This document shows positions 49,936 through 63,400 of a stretch of DNA of 64,000 bases, piece after piece (position 1 is the stretch's first letter; each line of letters begins with the position of its first letter). The notes beneath the pieces are model-generated. The model was given only the letters and a program-made list of their open reading frames with translations. It ran no database searches and had not been told where the DNA came from. The stretch comes from Rosellinia necatrix. Its lineage: Eukaryota; Ascomycota; Sordariomycetes; Xylariales; Xylariaceae. The stretch is from positions 1,116,001 through 1,180,000 of the forward strand of contig JAGYVD010000006.1 of NCBI GenBank assembly GCA_021209875.1, in the 5' to 3' direction. The translations under genes and the position numbers were made by a program.

Positions 49936-50537
49936 ATGCCTTTCACAATCAACTCCTACAACGATCATAGCAAGGGAGCCTCCGACGAGAGCATCCTTCA
50001 GAACCTCCGTGATATGGTAGAGCGTGCTGACCCTCGCGAGTGAGCTCTCACCAGCCACAACCGCTCCACGGCAGCGGCCAAATGATACTAACAATGGAGT
50101 GAGCCAGGTCGTATTACATCGAACCAACATGGCGCATAAATGGGGTCCCCATCTCGCGATGTCCCAGTCCCGATCCCGCTCAGGCGACTGGCCTGCCAAA
50201 CCCCAGAAAGTCCACGTTCAAGCAGCACTTGTGCGGGCTGCGCAGTTCGGAACTCCGGGAAATCATCATGAACACTTGTCTCAAGAGCCACGATGCCCAC
50301 AAGGATGTCGTCGACATGTTGAAGCGTATGCAGAAGAAGAAGCCAAGACCTATTTCTCTCGGAGACCGCGTCCAAAATCCTACCGTCGGACTCTACTTGT
50401 ACTGTCGCACCCAGCGTGAGTTGGTGGATATCGTGCTTGAGCTAAGTAAGCGAGATGAAACCGGGTACTTCAAACGAGACGTCAAAGACTTGGTTATGGT
50501 GATCAAAGAGAAAGACAAAAGTGCGCGTTATGCTTAG
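49936..50537 (+). CDS. Hypothetical protein, 157 residues
   Basis: Proposed two-exon gene, 49936-50039 and 50168-50537, with a 128-bp intron (GTGAGC...CCCAG); the frame holds across the junction. No family is recognised. The N-terminus begins MPFTINSYNDHSKG. The body is rich in charged residues (KDVVDMLKRMQKKKPRP) and looks helical, and it ends DLVMVIKEKDKSARYA. No signal peptide or membrane segment is seen. The length of the second open frame and its even amino-acid use favour a real gene. The exact start and the intron are inferred from splice signals only. Confidence 0.45.
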
Positions 50538-51978
50538 TGATGGGGGCATTTTGAGGCCAAGAACAAGCTGTAATGACGATGGTAGGATGATGGCATAGCC
50601 GACATTTGGCTCTGCTCGTGTTGTGGAAATGCCCCCTTTTATGGCATATAGGAACCAGAGTAGATGATAAGTACCGGTTTGGGCTATATAATTATTGTAG
50701 TGCAGGAAAGCACCGCGGCAAGCAAGCTTCTGACAGGTCGTCGGCTGAAGTATAAATTGCACTTTCCCTATATTTTCGGTATTCATCATTAAAACGGGCT
50801 CGTTTCCCCTGCTATAAGCGATCCCCGAGAAGACCATACGCACGCGTCCATTAATCGCCCGCTAAATATCCCGTGGCCATATAGAAAGATGGCGGAGTCC
50901 TTTTAATTAGTCTCAAAGCAGATCATTACCAACGCACGGCCTCATCTTGTATCATTGCCCTATATAGCTTCATAGGAAACTCCCTCCTGCGGATAGCAGT
51001 GTTAACATTGCGATTCATTGAACCAATAAGGAACTGCCCCTGTTGGATGATCCGCGATCTCTGATCGTTGAGTGCGGCGACTGCTAAGTCAAGCTTTGCA
51101 CGATCTATCATTAGATTGGCAAGACAGGAGTAGAGGGCACTACGAGGACGAGCACTTCAGCAATGATTCAAGGCAGAGTCTAAACCACACCGCCATCACC
51201 CACAAACTTCCGCCCAGCGCTCTAACAATAAATTCGCCGTTAATTTATTGAAGAAGGGGTAAAAGTATGATATCAGACCTGGATGACCTGATGGTTAACC
51301 TGCTATTGTACCTGGAGAGCCCAGCGAAGTTTGGCTGGTGTTCCCCCCAAAGGAAGATGCGCAGAATTGGGTGCAGGAAACACATGTTCGGTTCCAAAGA
51401 AGGAAATGGGGTGGAACCCCCAACATTTACCTCGTTGCCGAATTTTATCGCTTGAGTAATCACCCTTATGAGGGAAAGTGGTTTGTGACTACACTGAGAG
51501 TACATGCACATTCCGCGAAGGAATGTTAGTCAATCTGTCGAAAACTAAGGCCCCGACATAAGGGCGCGGACTGACATGTATGACAAAGATGGCAAGAAGA
51601 TGCCAAAAAGCTTCCGAGGCAGAGTGCCGGTGTGCTTATTAAAATACTTTCTACCTTAGGGCGTGTCTGGGTCGTAATTAGTTCGATTGTATAAGTGGTG
51701 CGTGCCCCGCAGAAGATCCCCTTTTCCTTTCGCCGTCTTTCATACCCCCGATTCTGTACCCCGTTCTCCGCCCCCGGTTCTCCGCGCCTCATTCTCCGTG
51801 CCTCATTCCTCATTCTCCGTACCGCGTCATTTCGGACGGAAGGCATCTGCTGCTTAACAAAGCACTACTTCCTTGCTTCTAACACCGTGTCCGACAGTCC
51901 TTCGCGACAAAGCGCCGACACTTTCACGTGCTTATGCTTATTTTATATGGCTGCATAGGTTTATGAAGACAAGCGGTG
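50538..51978. other. 1.4-kb intergenic region
   Basis: No gene is recognised on either strand. It includes the degenerate pyrimidine-rich tandem repeat at 51760-51826. Confidence 0.4.
51760..51826. repeat. Degenerate tandem repeat, about 15-bp unit
   Basis: Repeated TTCTCCGYGCCTC-like units, four to five imperfect copies, in non-coding DNA. Confidence 0.6.
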
Positions 51979-52149
51979 ATGGACGCTAGACAGCCAGCTT
52001 GCGAGTCCTGTCGGAGAGCTAAAGTCGCGTGCGATCACAAGCGACCAACTTGCACCCGATGTCTTCGGGGCCGCAAGGAACGTGCCTGTCTATACAGGGA
52101 CGCTCCGTTCAAGAAGAGGGCCTTCCAGCTGCAGGCATCATTTTATTAG
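51979..52149 (+). pseudogene. Zn2Cys6 transcription factor, truncated to the DNA-binding domain
   Basis: An open frame of 56 residues encodes a complete Zn(II)2Cys6 binuclear cluster: CESC, six residues to the next Cys, six more to CTRC, and a final Cys (ERAC). The linker (LYRDAPFKKRAFQLQ) follows, then TAG. Normal family members run to 400-900 residues with a middle homology domain, which is not seen. An open stretch after the stop (to 52448) could be a further exon but has no recognisable domain. It is either an N-terminal exon with an unseen splice or, more likely, a decayed regulator. Its neighbours are an aminotransferase relic and a P450. Confidence 0.65.
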
Positions 52150-52876
52150 CGATTTTTAAACACCGCAAAACGGCAAGTGCTGCGCGAATTTCACGGATCA
52201 AGGTCTGGCAAGATCCGAGTATCTCAGTGGCTGAAGTTCAGATTGGATCTATAGTTCAGCTCGGAGAGCCTGGTTACGCATTGTTCTCTAAAGCCGCTCA
52301 AACAATTCAAAGGTTTCTTGAATCAGTTAGTTTTGAAGAAGGACCAGAAAAGTCTGGGAGAGAGATAGAGCAACGAGAATACCAGCCAGTCGACGATTTG
52401 TTCCCTCTTCTAACCCCGGATCCATGGAATTTGGAAATTGGATTCTAGCAGGAGTTTTCTGAGCATCCGTTTCTTTCATATCCCGACCCTGTAACCGAAT
52501 GGATGTAAAAATTGAATAGCTTCTCTCTGACGCCTGTGCGAATAATCGCGATTTGTTTTACCCTTTCGCGTGCAGCCTCTTTCACGCATTCCATAGCCTT
52601 CTAGCCTGTATAGTAGTTTCTGAGGAAAAGAGTGCAGACCTCCTGGCCACAGAACCGAGTGCACGGCTCCTTGCATAATCGGAGTAACACCCAGTAACCC
52701 CGGGTTTATTCCCCGAACACCGTTTCAAACAGCGCTCCGGTCCGTAGATTTGAATGCCCGCGCACGTATTCGCTATAAATGCAACCCCCTGGTTCGGCTT
52801 GACTTCCATCGATAGGGCCTGTAAACCCAATTCTATTTACATCCGATTTTGTTACCCTCGATTGTCATGTCTCGCC

Positions 52877-53323
52877 TCACATTGGCTTGAAATCGCCTGG
52901 GGATATAGTGGGCTTTTCTTATGGCTGGAAAATTTGAGCCTGCAGTACCGCAATCGTCTGGATGCCCTACTTAAGGCGAGCAATAGGTTTCTGCCAAGAG
53001 ACATATGTTCGTGGGTGGTACCTCAAAATGGAATGTTCATTTGGATCGCCTTAGATCTTTTTAAACACCCCATTTTACTGTGGGGGGAAGGAAAGAGGTC
53101 AGATACAGTGTTTATCCAAGGATATAGCCGAGAAATCGAAGCCAGGACCTCTTCGAAGGTATTGTAACGCGGAGTACAGGTTACTAAAGGGTCCTTATCT
53201 GACGCCAACCGAAAGCCAGGTGGAGTGCCGTATATCCGTTTGACATACGCCACGGCAAATAAATCCGACTTTGGGAAAGGTATCGAGACACTTGCTGATG
53301 CAATCAAGGAGGAATTCCAGTGA
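52877..53323 (+). pseudogene. Class I/II aminotransferase (aromatic-type), C-terminal relic
   Basis: The plus strand encodes the C-terminal third of a PLP aminotransferase of the aromatic-amino-acid type: LENLSLQYRNRLDALLKA, then SWVVPQNGMFIWIALDL, later GVQVTKGSLSDANRKPGG and IRLTYATANKSDFGKGIE, ending KEEFQ and a stop at 53321-53323. A stop (TAA at 53164-53166) interrupts the frame. The local sequence DLFEGIVTR in another frame suggests two small compensating indels. The N-terminal two thirds, including the PLP lysine, is not recognisable upstream. The gene is dead or strongly truncated and was probably part of a former small cluster with the Zn2Cys6 fragment and the P450. Confidence 0.65.
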
Positions 53324-53641
53324 GCTCCGGTTAGCTAATTCTGAAGTCATTAGTACATGTTGGGTGAATAGGACAACTATTAAAAGCGAAAGTTTACTTC
53401 CAAATATTGCATATAAGCGGAGAGCAACAATGCCTATAGGACTGCAATACAAAAGCCGGTCAGACACCATAGGGGTTATCTTCTTTTTAGACACGGCAAG
53501 GGTCATGTGGCCTAGAAAACGTGCTGGTGTATCGAACTTGGTCCGCTATCTTTACGGCAGTTCGCGTGACACGAACACCAAAACAAACGAATACATGATC
53601 CAGGCCAAGAGCTGGTCCGAGGCCGTACCGAGCCAGGAACG

Positions 53642-55460
53642 TTAGTCGGTTACGGGTCCCTCATTCACTCCCTTGCCCCGAATAGAGACCTCTACTTGCC
53701 AACCCTTCGGCTTGGTAAACCAAAAGTTCTCCGTCGTCCAATTCTCGCTCGACCCTTCCTTGAACTTGAAATCGAAATCACGCACAATACGTGGTATTAG
53801 CTTGTGTATCTCAAGCAACGAAACATTTTTGCCCAGGCAGGTTCGAGATCCCGTACCAAACTATGAAAGCTCACAGTCAGTAAGGGGAGGGTCAGCCACA
53901 TTTAGCATAGATGTACTAACCGGGATCCAATGCCGGTTCATCAAAGCAAGTTGGTCTTTATTAGAAATCAACCACCGTTCCGGCCGAAACTCCTCCGCAT
54001 CTTCACCCCATATGGACTCAATTCGATGCTCAACATAGGGGTTGACACCGACGATTGTCTGTAAACAATTAGTTAAAATGGCATGTCAGAGCTGCATATA
54101 TACTTACGTTTGCAGGGAAAAACCGACCAGATATTGTGGCTCCTCCATCTGGCACAATGCGCTCATAAGGTAGTTGAATGGAAGGGTGTACACGCATTGA
54201 CTCCTTAATGACCGCTTGGAAATAAGGCATGTCCTGGGACTCCTTGAATGTTGAGCGCGCCGATAGTAACCCTAGTCCCTGAGCGTTATCAATCTCTTCG
54301 CGAAGTGCTGTCATGCATCGTGGATGTTTTATTAGATGATAAAGAATGGACGAGAGGGCAATACCCGTCGTATCTGAGCCGGCACCAATATTCGATATAG
54401 CTGCCATAAAGATATGATACGAGGTAAATTCCTTGGGGTTTTCCTGGTGCTTGTTGAACATCTTGGCGAGAAATGATTGTCCGCCATGCTTTTGCGTAGT
54501 GAGAGTGCTGCTACCATTCTTCTTGAACTCGGCTATTTTAGCTTCGGCGAAGGTCATCACGCAATCCAACCCTGATGGCGCTCTTTTGGGCACCAGGGTT
54601 AGGAGCCTATGGAGCCACTGATGGAGACGAGGATAAATTCCGACCGCAACACCATACTTTACCCCTGCTTCAATCTCGCCCATCAATCCTCGGACATCAT
54701 CGCCGCGGTCCAGGAAGCCATATCTATCGCCACTTGTCATCAGGCCGATCGCATCAAATGAGAAACATTGCAGCCAGTGACCCATGTCGATTACATTGCC
54801 GGCGCGAGCAAATTCCGTGAGCCGTTGAGCGAAGAGGTCTGTGCACTCGTCTACGTAGGGCTCGCACGACATAAGGCCACTCATAGAGTACATATTCGTG
54901 AAGGGTTTGCGTTGCTGCGCATGCAGCTTTGGGTCCCTTTCCGTGAATATGTTCTCCTGAGCTAACGAGTGGGGGTTTGGCACATTGAAAGCCGAGTACC
55001 TATTAACGGTTCCAGTTAGTAAGTACTCACTTCAATAAAAAATTAAGTAGCCACGACTATGTCTCAGGGGCAGTGCCTTTGTATTGGCAAATTGCTTTCG
55101 CAGATGATGATATATATACGTACCACTCGGATTTCCTGAATTCCATTCCATGGCCATATATCGTCTTCAGAGCATCTGGATCGGCGAAACTGAACCGTTT
55201 GGGCCCGAGACGAACAATTGGACCTCCATCATTGTTAGCATTTGTCCAGTAATAGATTTATTTACCATACCGTATTTGCGGTGCAATTCGATCTGTTCCA
55301 CCTGAAATTTTCGACGTACTACTCGCCAGAGATACCATCCATCTGTGAAACGCGATAAAAAGGATCCGGGTATGGATCGAAGAGGCGACCACAACGCGGA
55401 TAAAATGCTCCAAGCTAACCAGAGTCCTGATAACCCTAGAACGAGGAGAGGGATCAACAT
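53642..55460 (-). CDS. Cytochrome P450, pisatin-demethylase-like
   Basis: Five exons: 55271-55460, 55124-55223, 54108-54999, 53921-54058 and 53642-53860, all in frame, for about 512 residues. The N-terminus is a membrane anchor (LLVLGLSGLWLAW). KYGPIVRLGP is rebuilt across intron 1, and AQQRKPFTNMYSMSGLM is typical of the pisatin-demethylase-like CYP group. The I-helix has AGSDTT and the K-helix KESMR. FRPERW precedes the haem motif FGTGSRTCLG with ligand Cys448. Length and motifs are normal and no damage is seen, although its neighbours are relics. The substrate is unknown. It may be a survivor of a degraded secondary-metabolite locus or a detoxification enzyme. Confidence 0.92.
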
Positions 55461-56889
55461 GTTGAGACACGAGAGACGCTGACAGAATGGTTCCGGGTGT
55501 TGTTAGTCTATTAACGATTCGTTGAAATAAATAAATATTGACTAATTTTGTTGCTCCTCCTTTACGAAAGCTCTACCGTTCCTCCCTTTTTATCTTACCC
55601 ACACCGCAGCAGTTCATGCCCAGTTACCGGGAGTTGGTAGTGGATCGATACCGAGTTCTACCCGAGTTTTGTGCGTTCCCTGTCGTGCCGTTTCGCCATG
55701 CTCTTGATTTTCAAGCAGGATATTGTAATTATAGTGTAAACCCCAATTGCCAAGCAGTCACTTCACCTATTGCTGATTCGCCGTCCCGGCCGAGCCATGT
55801 TTATGCGGCCGGGCCAACATGCAACCAACCGCCATCTACGTCGCAGAGCCGTATAGTGGACTTGGGTCGGCCCCGCCATTTACGTGAGAGATCTTGTAGG
55901 GGGCGATATAACCGAGATGTCGGTACTAGTATAGCGTAATGTTTTGTAAACATCGGATGCCACAAGGACTCCGGAAACATCCCGGGTCCCGATGTGGATC
56001 CTACATACCACATGGTTGTTATAGAACATCCACATATCAGGCCAAAACAGTAACCTCTGTTACATTATGTCAGGGTATGGCCATAACGGCAGTTTTAAGG
56101 AGAAGCTGACCTACTGGATGATTCCTTGGCTGCAGAAGAGCTCCGGAATTTCGGACTTCGCATAGAGGCGGATTAGGAATACGTACATTAATATACGGGG
56201 TTAAATTTCACCCTGGTTATTGGATGCCCAATAATACTCTTAAGCAAACATCGTGTTTAAGGAGGATGTCAAAGCTCATAACAATATCCCGCCGAGCCCG
56301 GCGCGAACTCATAACTGAACGCGGATCATAATCATTAGACGAAACACCTGGATCCCGAAATATGTATACAATTACTTAGAGGGCAAGACCCATATTGGCC
56401 TCTTGCACCGTCCCATCACAGGATAAATAGTCTTACGATAAACAGTCAATTGACAAACAATAGCTGATAAGACACCTCATCCGCTAGATCGGCTCAACAT
56501 CATAGGCACCAACATTGGTGAAGATTTTCTCGGGATTGGTCTTATGGAGACTATCAGCGTAGACATGCCATGATATACTAGAGAGTCTTGACGGCATGTA
56601 TAAGGATGTGATCACAATTACGCTTCATTGACTTGCTCGCTCATGGGATTCCATCACAAGGGTTTAAGCGCTTAGTAAGCTCGCTCCGCTCCGCCTGCAT
56701 AGCTCTTGTACTTATTTTCCGGGGCTACAAGGGTCGGTATAATAAGAGACAGCTGGAAGACGACACGTGGCAATAGAGTATAAAATCGAAGTAAAAGAGA
56801 AGACATCGAATATGGTGGATACTATTGAGATGAATATAATAATACCTGGCTGTAGGTGTCACGGAAACAAACCCGGCCTCCGGGCCTCC
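55461..56889. other. 1.4-kb intergenic region
   Basis: This is the promoter side of the P450 followed by unrecognised sequence. No gene, RNA or repeat is identified. Confidence 0.4.
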
Positions 56890-56904
56890 ACCGGGCACGG
56901 ACCT
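56890..56904. repeat. Target-site duplication, left, short retroelement
   Basis: ACCGGGCACGGACCT, identical to 57351-57365. Confidence 0.9.
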
Positions 56905-57350
56905 GCATTATTTCTTACCCGAAGGCGCGCCGCATAAACAGCACGCCTGCTGCCTTCCATTTTTCAGCGAACACCCGGACTTCCGAGTAAAAGCTTAGCT
57001 TGTACCTAGACTTCCGGGACCGCTAGACCTACCCACAGTTAAAGCTACAAAAGCTCTAGCCCTTAGACCTACTAGCTTATATATAAATGTTAAAGTATAT
57101 AAATCCTACTTATTTCACTTTTAAAGTTAACGAACCCACGAGGCCCGGCAGTCCTAGTTAAAGTAGACACAGAGTTATAACACAGCAAGTCTAAAAAGCT
57201 TAAATCTAACAGCAGTAGCTACTATATACCTAGATATAGTATACATATAGCAGGACGGCTCGTTACATCTAATGCCCTTTAGAAGGCTTGGATCACTGCT
57301 ACGCAGTTATCCTCATAATATAAAATATATTCATTCATTCATTCATTCAT
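56905..57350 (+). mobile_element. Short non-LTR retroelement or SINE (446 bp) with (CATT)n tail
   Basis: 446 bp bounded by a perfect 15-bp target-site duplication and ending in about five CATT repeats (ATATTCATTCATTCATTCAT). A variable-length duplication plus a 3' microsatellite tail is diagnostic of target-primed reverse transcription. No open frame is present, so it is a 5'-truncated LINE or a SINE. It still contains many CA and TG dinucleotides, so RIP has barely touched it. Its tail differs from that of the 6.4-kb elements, so it belongs to another family. Confidence 0.8.
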
Positions 57351-57365
57351 ACCGGGCACGGACCT
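57351..57365. repeat. Target-site duplication, right, short retroelement
   Basis: ACCGGGCACGGACCT, identical to 56890-56904. Confidence 0.9.
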
Positions 57366-57461
57366 AAAGACTACTTATGTTTATAAGCCGGAATCGCTGG
57401 CGACTACCTAACAGAAGGAACTTCCCTTATTGTGCAGTAATATACGTCATTTCTGGAACTA

Positions 57462-57475
57462 CCAGTAATACGAAC
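57462..57475. repeat. Target-site duplication, left, LINE copy 2
   Basis: CCAGTAATACGAAC matches 63845-63858 (CCAGCAATACAAAC) at 12 of 14 positions; both differences are transitions. Confidence 0.7.
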
Positions 57476-60400
57476 ACCTTTCCTTTTATTTATTATCCGT
57501 GCGCAAGCTACTGTTAGTAGCGTTGCTAGTATATTATTTAAATCTTTAATAACGCTAAAAACTAGCGTAATTTTTATAAAATATTAAAAGCTTAATTAAT
57601 AATATAAAACTACGTTTATATATAAAGCTGTATTTATTATATAAAACTTAATAATATTGTTATGTTTAACTATAATATTTAAAATTAATTATATAAAAGC
57701 TTTAATTATTAATATGCTATTATAAACTAATTTATTGCTATTTAAAAAATTAAAATTTAAGCGATTTATTTATTTTTAAAGCTAAAAATAATTAAAAAAT
57801 ACTTATAATTAAAAACATCGCTTTAAAACTTATTAAATAAATAATACGTTAAAATTAATTAAAAAATAAAATTTAATAAAAATTATTATAACGTTAATAA
57901 TAATTTTTAATAATTTTATTTATTTTTTAAAAAAAACGTTTAAACTAGTTATAAATAAATAATAAAAACTATATTAAAATATTAAAATAATATTTAAACG
58001 TTTTAATATATATATAGTTTAAAAAACTTTATAGTTTTTTAAGCTTATTAATATATAAATAAAAATAAAAATATTTAAATAATTAATATTTATTACAACT
58101 ATATTTATATATATAAATATAATAAAATAAAAAACTAAATTAAATTTTAAACTTATTTTAAAATTAAATTAGTTAATTAAAACAAATTAATAATTTATTT
58201 ATAGCGCTAATATAATATTAAACTTTTAAAAGTTTAAAAAAATATATATATTTTTATATAGCTTAATAATAAAATAGCTAAACTTTATTAATTAATAGCT
58301 TTTATAATTAAAAAATATTATTTTAAAATTTTTAATTATTTATAAAAACTATTAAAAATATTTAATTTATAAAAATAAGCTAAACTATTAAAACTATAAA
58401 TTTTATAATAAAAATAAACTTTTTAAAAATTAAATATTAAAATTATTAAAAACATGTTTAATATTTATATAATAAAACTGCTTAAAAATAAAAAATTTAT
58501 ATAATTTTTATATTTTTATATTAATTATTAATTATTTTATTAATATATTTATAAATATTATTTTAAAAATAATTACAGCTAAAATTAAAATATAAATAAA
58601 ATATATTTTAATTAATGCTTATATAGCTAAAAAAAGTTAACTTTTAAACAAGCAAAATAATATAAATAAGTATATTTAAAAAGCTTTTAAAAAATTCCGT
58701 TTTTTTTAGCTAATAAGCTGTTTTATAAAAAAAATAAATATATGTTATTTAATATAATTTAAAATATTAAAAATTTTATATAATTTAATTCTATATTAAA
58801 AACTATTTTATAAAAACTGCAGCGTTTATTTTAATATTTATAAACTAATAAATAATAGCAGGTATATTTTATTTTTAAAATATATTAACTGCTGCAGCTT
58901 TTTTTTATTTAGTTATAAAAACTGTTTTTATAAACTGCGCAAAATAAATAAAAAATTATTTTATTATTTTAAATTAAAATTAAAACTATTTAAAAATAAA
59001 ATATAAAAATATAATAATAAAAATTTTTATTATTTATAGCTATTATAAAAAAAAGCTGTTATAATTAAACGTTTTAAATAATAAAATAATAATAATAAAT
59101 ACTAAATTTTTTTATATTTTTAAAGCAAATATAAAAAATCTAATATTAAAACTATTAGTTTATTAATTATAATATTATTAAATAAAATAACTAATAATAA
59201 TAAAAATAATAAAAAATAAATATAAAAAAATAAAAAATAAAATTACTGCTATAGTTTTTTAATATTTTTATTAATTATTTTATAATTTTTTAAATATTAG
59301 CTTTAGCTGTTTATATATTAGCTAAATATAATATAATTAAACTTATTAATATTTTAAAAAACTTTTTAAAATTATAAAAAAAAACTTTTAATAAACTTTA
59401 TAAGTTATTTTATAAAACTAATAATAACTTAAACTTATAATTAAATAATATTAGCAAAAAATCTAGCTTAAGCTTTTAAAATAATTAAAATAATAGTATA
59501 AAATATTAAATATAAAATAAATAATTATTTAATTCTGTTATAAAAATATTAAAATAAAAAATTAATATAATAATAATTATTAAACTATAAATAAATAAAA
59601 ATATTAAAAAAATATAAACTTATTAAAAATATAAAAACTATAAACTAATAAAGATTTAAAATATAAAAAAAAAATCAGTTTAAAATAATAATATATATTA
59701 AAATATAAAAAACTTGCAGCAGTATAAAAACTTTAATATATTATAAAAATCTAATATAATTTAATATAAATAGCTATAAACTATTTATATATTATAAAAC
59801 GTTTAATATAAATATAATAATAAATTATATTATAATATTTAAACTATTTAAAATTATTTAATAATAAATAATTTAAACATAAAATATTTAAACTAAAAAC
59901 TTAAAACTATAATTTTATATAATAGTTAATATATTTTAAAATAATTAGCTAAAATAAAAATATATTATATAAAAAACTAAATAAAACAACTTATAAAACA
60001 AAATATTTTTAAATATTTTTTTTAAATATTTTTATTAATAATTAAATAGCTAAAAACTAAAAATATTTTTAAATTATAAGCCGCTGTTAATTATACTGTT
60101 ATAAAAAATCTTTTGTTTTTATAAAAAACACTAAAAGTTTTATTAAAAAAAAACTATTTAAGCTTATAGATTTAATAAATATAAAAATATATATATTATT
60201 AAATATTAAAAAGCAAAAATATTAAAAATAGTAAAACTGCTGTAAAATTATTTATAATTTTAATAATAAATAGTATATAAATTATTAAAACATAAAAAAA
60301 CAAAAAATAAAACTATATTATAATAATTAATTTAATATTTTAAAACTTAAAACAATTTTAAAACTTTTAAAAATATAAAAATATAAAAAAATAAACGTTA

Positions 60401-63400
60401 ATTTTTATAATAATTAAATATATTAAAACAAAATATTAACTAAACAAAATTAATAACGCTAAAAATAATAAAAACTATTAAAAATAATTAATTAATATAA
60501 ACAAAAAAATAATAAAAATATTTTTTTTATAAATAAAACAAAGTTATAATAAACGTTAAAAAAAGCTAAATATTTTATTAAAAATATTTTAAAATAATTT
60601 AACGCTAAAAATAACTTATTTATTTTTAAACTTATTATTTTTTAAACTTTATAAACTTTTAAAGCTTATTATTTTTTAAAACTTATAAAACTTTTTAAAT
60701 TAAATATAATTAACTATAAACTATTATAAAATATAATAATTATTATAAAAAGCTTATAAATATATAATTAAAATATTTTTAATATTAAAAAAAACTTAAT
60801 TATAATTAAATATTTAACAGCAGTTTAACTAGTTATAAATAAATATTATAAACAGCTTATAAAAAATACTTAAAATATAATATATTTTTAAAAGTTTAAA
60901 AAAATTATATAATTATATTATTAAAACTAAACAAAATAAATTTTATTTTATATAAGTTTTAAAACTAATAATATTTTTATTTTATTTAAAAAAAACTTAA
61001 AAATTTATAACATATAAAATAATATAAACTGTTTTAAAACCGGCTTTATAAACTTTTAATATATTAAAATAATATTTAAAAATCTGCTGTTAATTTAACA
61101 GTTAATTTAATTTATAATATTAAACTAGCTTTAATTAACAAAATAATTATAATATTAATTATTATAAATATATAAAAAATATTTAATATACTGCTAAAAA
61201 TAAACTAATAAATAAAATAATAAAATAAAGCTGGTTTAAATTAATAATCTAAATTATTAAAAGCTTTTTAATAAAATAAATAATTATTATATATTTTAAA
61301 AACGTAAAACAGACTTTATAAAATTATTTATAACATTTTATAAAGTTTTTAGCTTTATTAATATTTTATATATTTTATTTATATAAACTAATAAAAAATA
61401 TTTTAATTAATAAAGCTATATTAATAATATTATAATATTTATATTAAAAAAACTTTAAAATAAAATATATATAAAACTAAAAATAAATTAATAAAGTTTT
61501 TAAATATAAACATATAAACAAAATTATATTTATATTTAAAAAATAAAAGCAATTTATTTTATATAAAGCTAGACTAGATTTAATTTTATTATTAATTTAA
61601 AAAAACTTAAAAATAACGTTAATTTTAATTATTAATTTTATTAATTTATAAAAATTTTAATATTACGCTAGCTAAAAATTTTTTAAATAAACGTTTAAAG
61701 TTCTAGCGCTATATAAAAAAAACTATAAAAATATAAAAATAATTAATTATATTAAAGCTATTTTAGCTATATTATAAAGCTTACTAGCAGCAGGCCTATA
61801 TAAAATAATTAAAACTATATTAATACTAGTATTTTTTTATAAAAATAAAATCTAATATAAAAAACGTATTAAACTTATAAACAAAACAGCTTTTAGCCGC
61901 TAAAAAAACATTAGTACTAAACTAAAAAAATATATATAAACTATTTAATAAGCGCTAGTTTATATAGCACGCAGTATATTATTTATTTAAAAAATATTTT
62001 TTAAAAACAGGCTGTTTATTATTAACAGCATTTTAATTATAAATATCGTTTTAAAACAAACTAAAAATAAACAAGCTTTTAAAATTAAAATAGTTTATAA
62101 AATATATTTATTAACACTTTATATAGTTTTAAAAATATATAATAAAATAAAAAATTAAACAAATTTAAAAAGCTTATATAAACTTATAAATAATAGCAAG
62201 CTTACTATTAAATATTAAACATATAATATTTTATATATTAAAATTTTTAACAGATAAAAAATAAACTTTATAAATAACGTTAAAAAAATAAAACAGCAGA
62301 AATATTTAAAAATAATTTATTAATAAATTAATATTTAATATAATTGTTTTTTAAACAGCTTAAAAACTTTTAATAAATTAAAATATAAATATATTATTTA
62401 TAAAAACTAAAAATAATCGCTAAAAATATATTAAATTTAATTTTTATAAAATAGTTTTTAATATTAAAATATTAAAAACATTTTAAATAATTTAAAAACT
62501 GCTAAGCTTTTTTTATAAGCTATAAAATCATATTATATATAAATAATATTACAGCTATATAAAACGTTTAAAAAACACGTTTATAACTTTATAATAAGTT
62601 TTTATATAAATATATAAAATTATAAGCAAAATAAATATTAAATTATAATAAAGCTTAAAATATTATAATATTAAAAATAATAAACATATAAACAAGCTAA
62701 CTAAAAAAAAATATAAAAAAAAAATTTAAAAACTTTAAATTAATATTTATAGCAGCTGGACTTAAAATAATAATTAAAAATTAAATAAAAAAAATAGCTA
62801 ATAAATAAATACTAAATAAAAATATAAACATTTTAAATAGTATAAAAGCTGCAGAAATTTTTATAAACTAAATAAATACTTAAAAATATTTATTTTGTTT
62901 AAAAATATTTAGCTTATTATTTAAACATTATATTTACTTATAAAAATTATAATTAATATTATAACAAGTTTAATTATTATAAAGCAGAAATTTACTGCTT
63001 TTATATGTTTTATTTTTAAAAAATAAAAAAACGTTAAAATATATAGTTTATTATAAAGCAGTAATTATAAGCTAAAAAAACTAGCTTAAACTATTTAAAC
63101 CAGCTTTTAAATAAAACAGATTTAAATAAAACAAAAAAAACTAGCTAATAAAATTATATAACTTAAACTTAAAGTTTTTTATAACAAATATAAATATTAG
63201 CAATAATTAATTTAAAACTTTACAGCGTTTTAAATGTTTTATTAAATAATTAAATATTTTAATAAAATTTGTTTTTTTAACTTAAAAAATAATGCTATAT
63301 TAAAAAAACGCTTTTAAGCATTAATAAAAAAAAAAAAAAGCAGCAAAAAAATTAAAAATATAAATCTTTAAAGCTTTAAAAACTAAAATTAAAATAGTTA

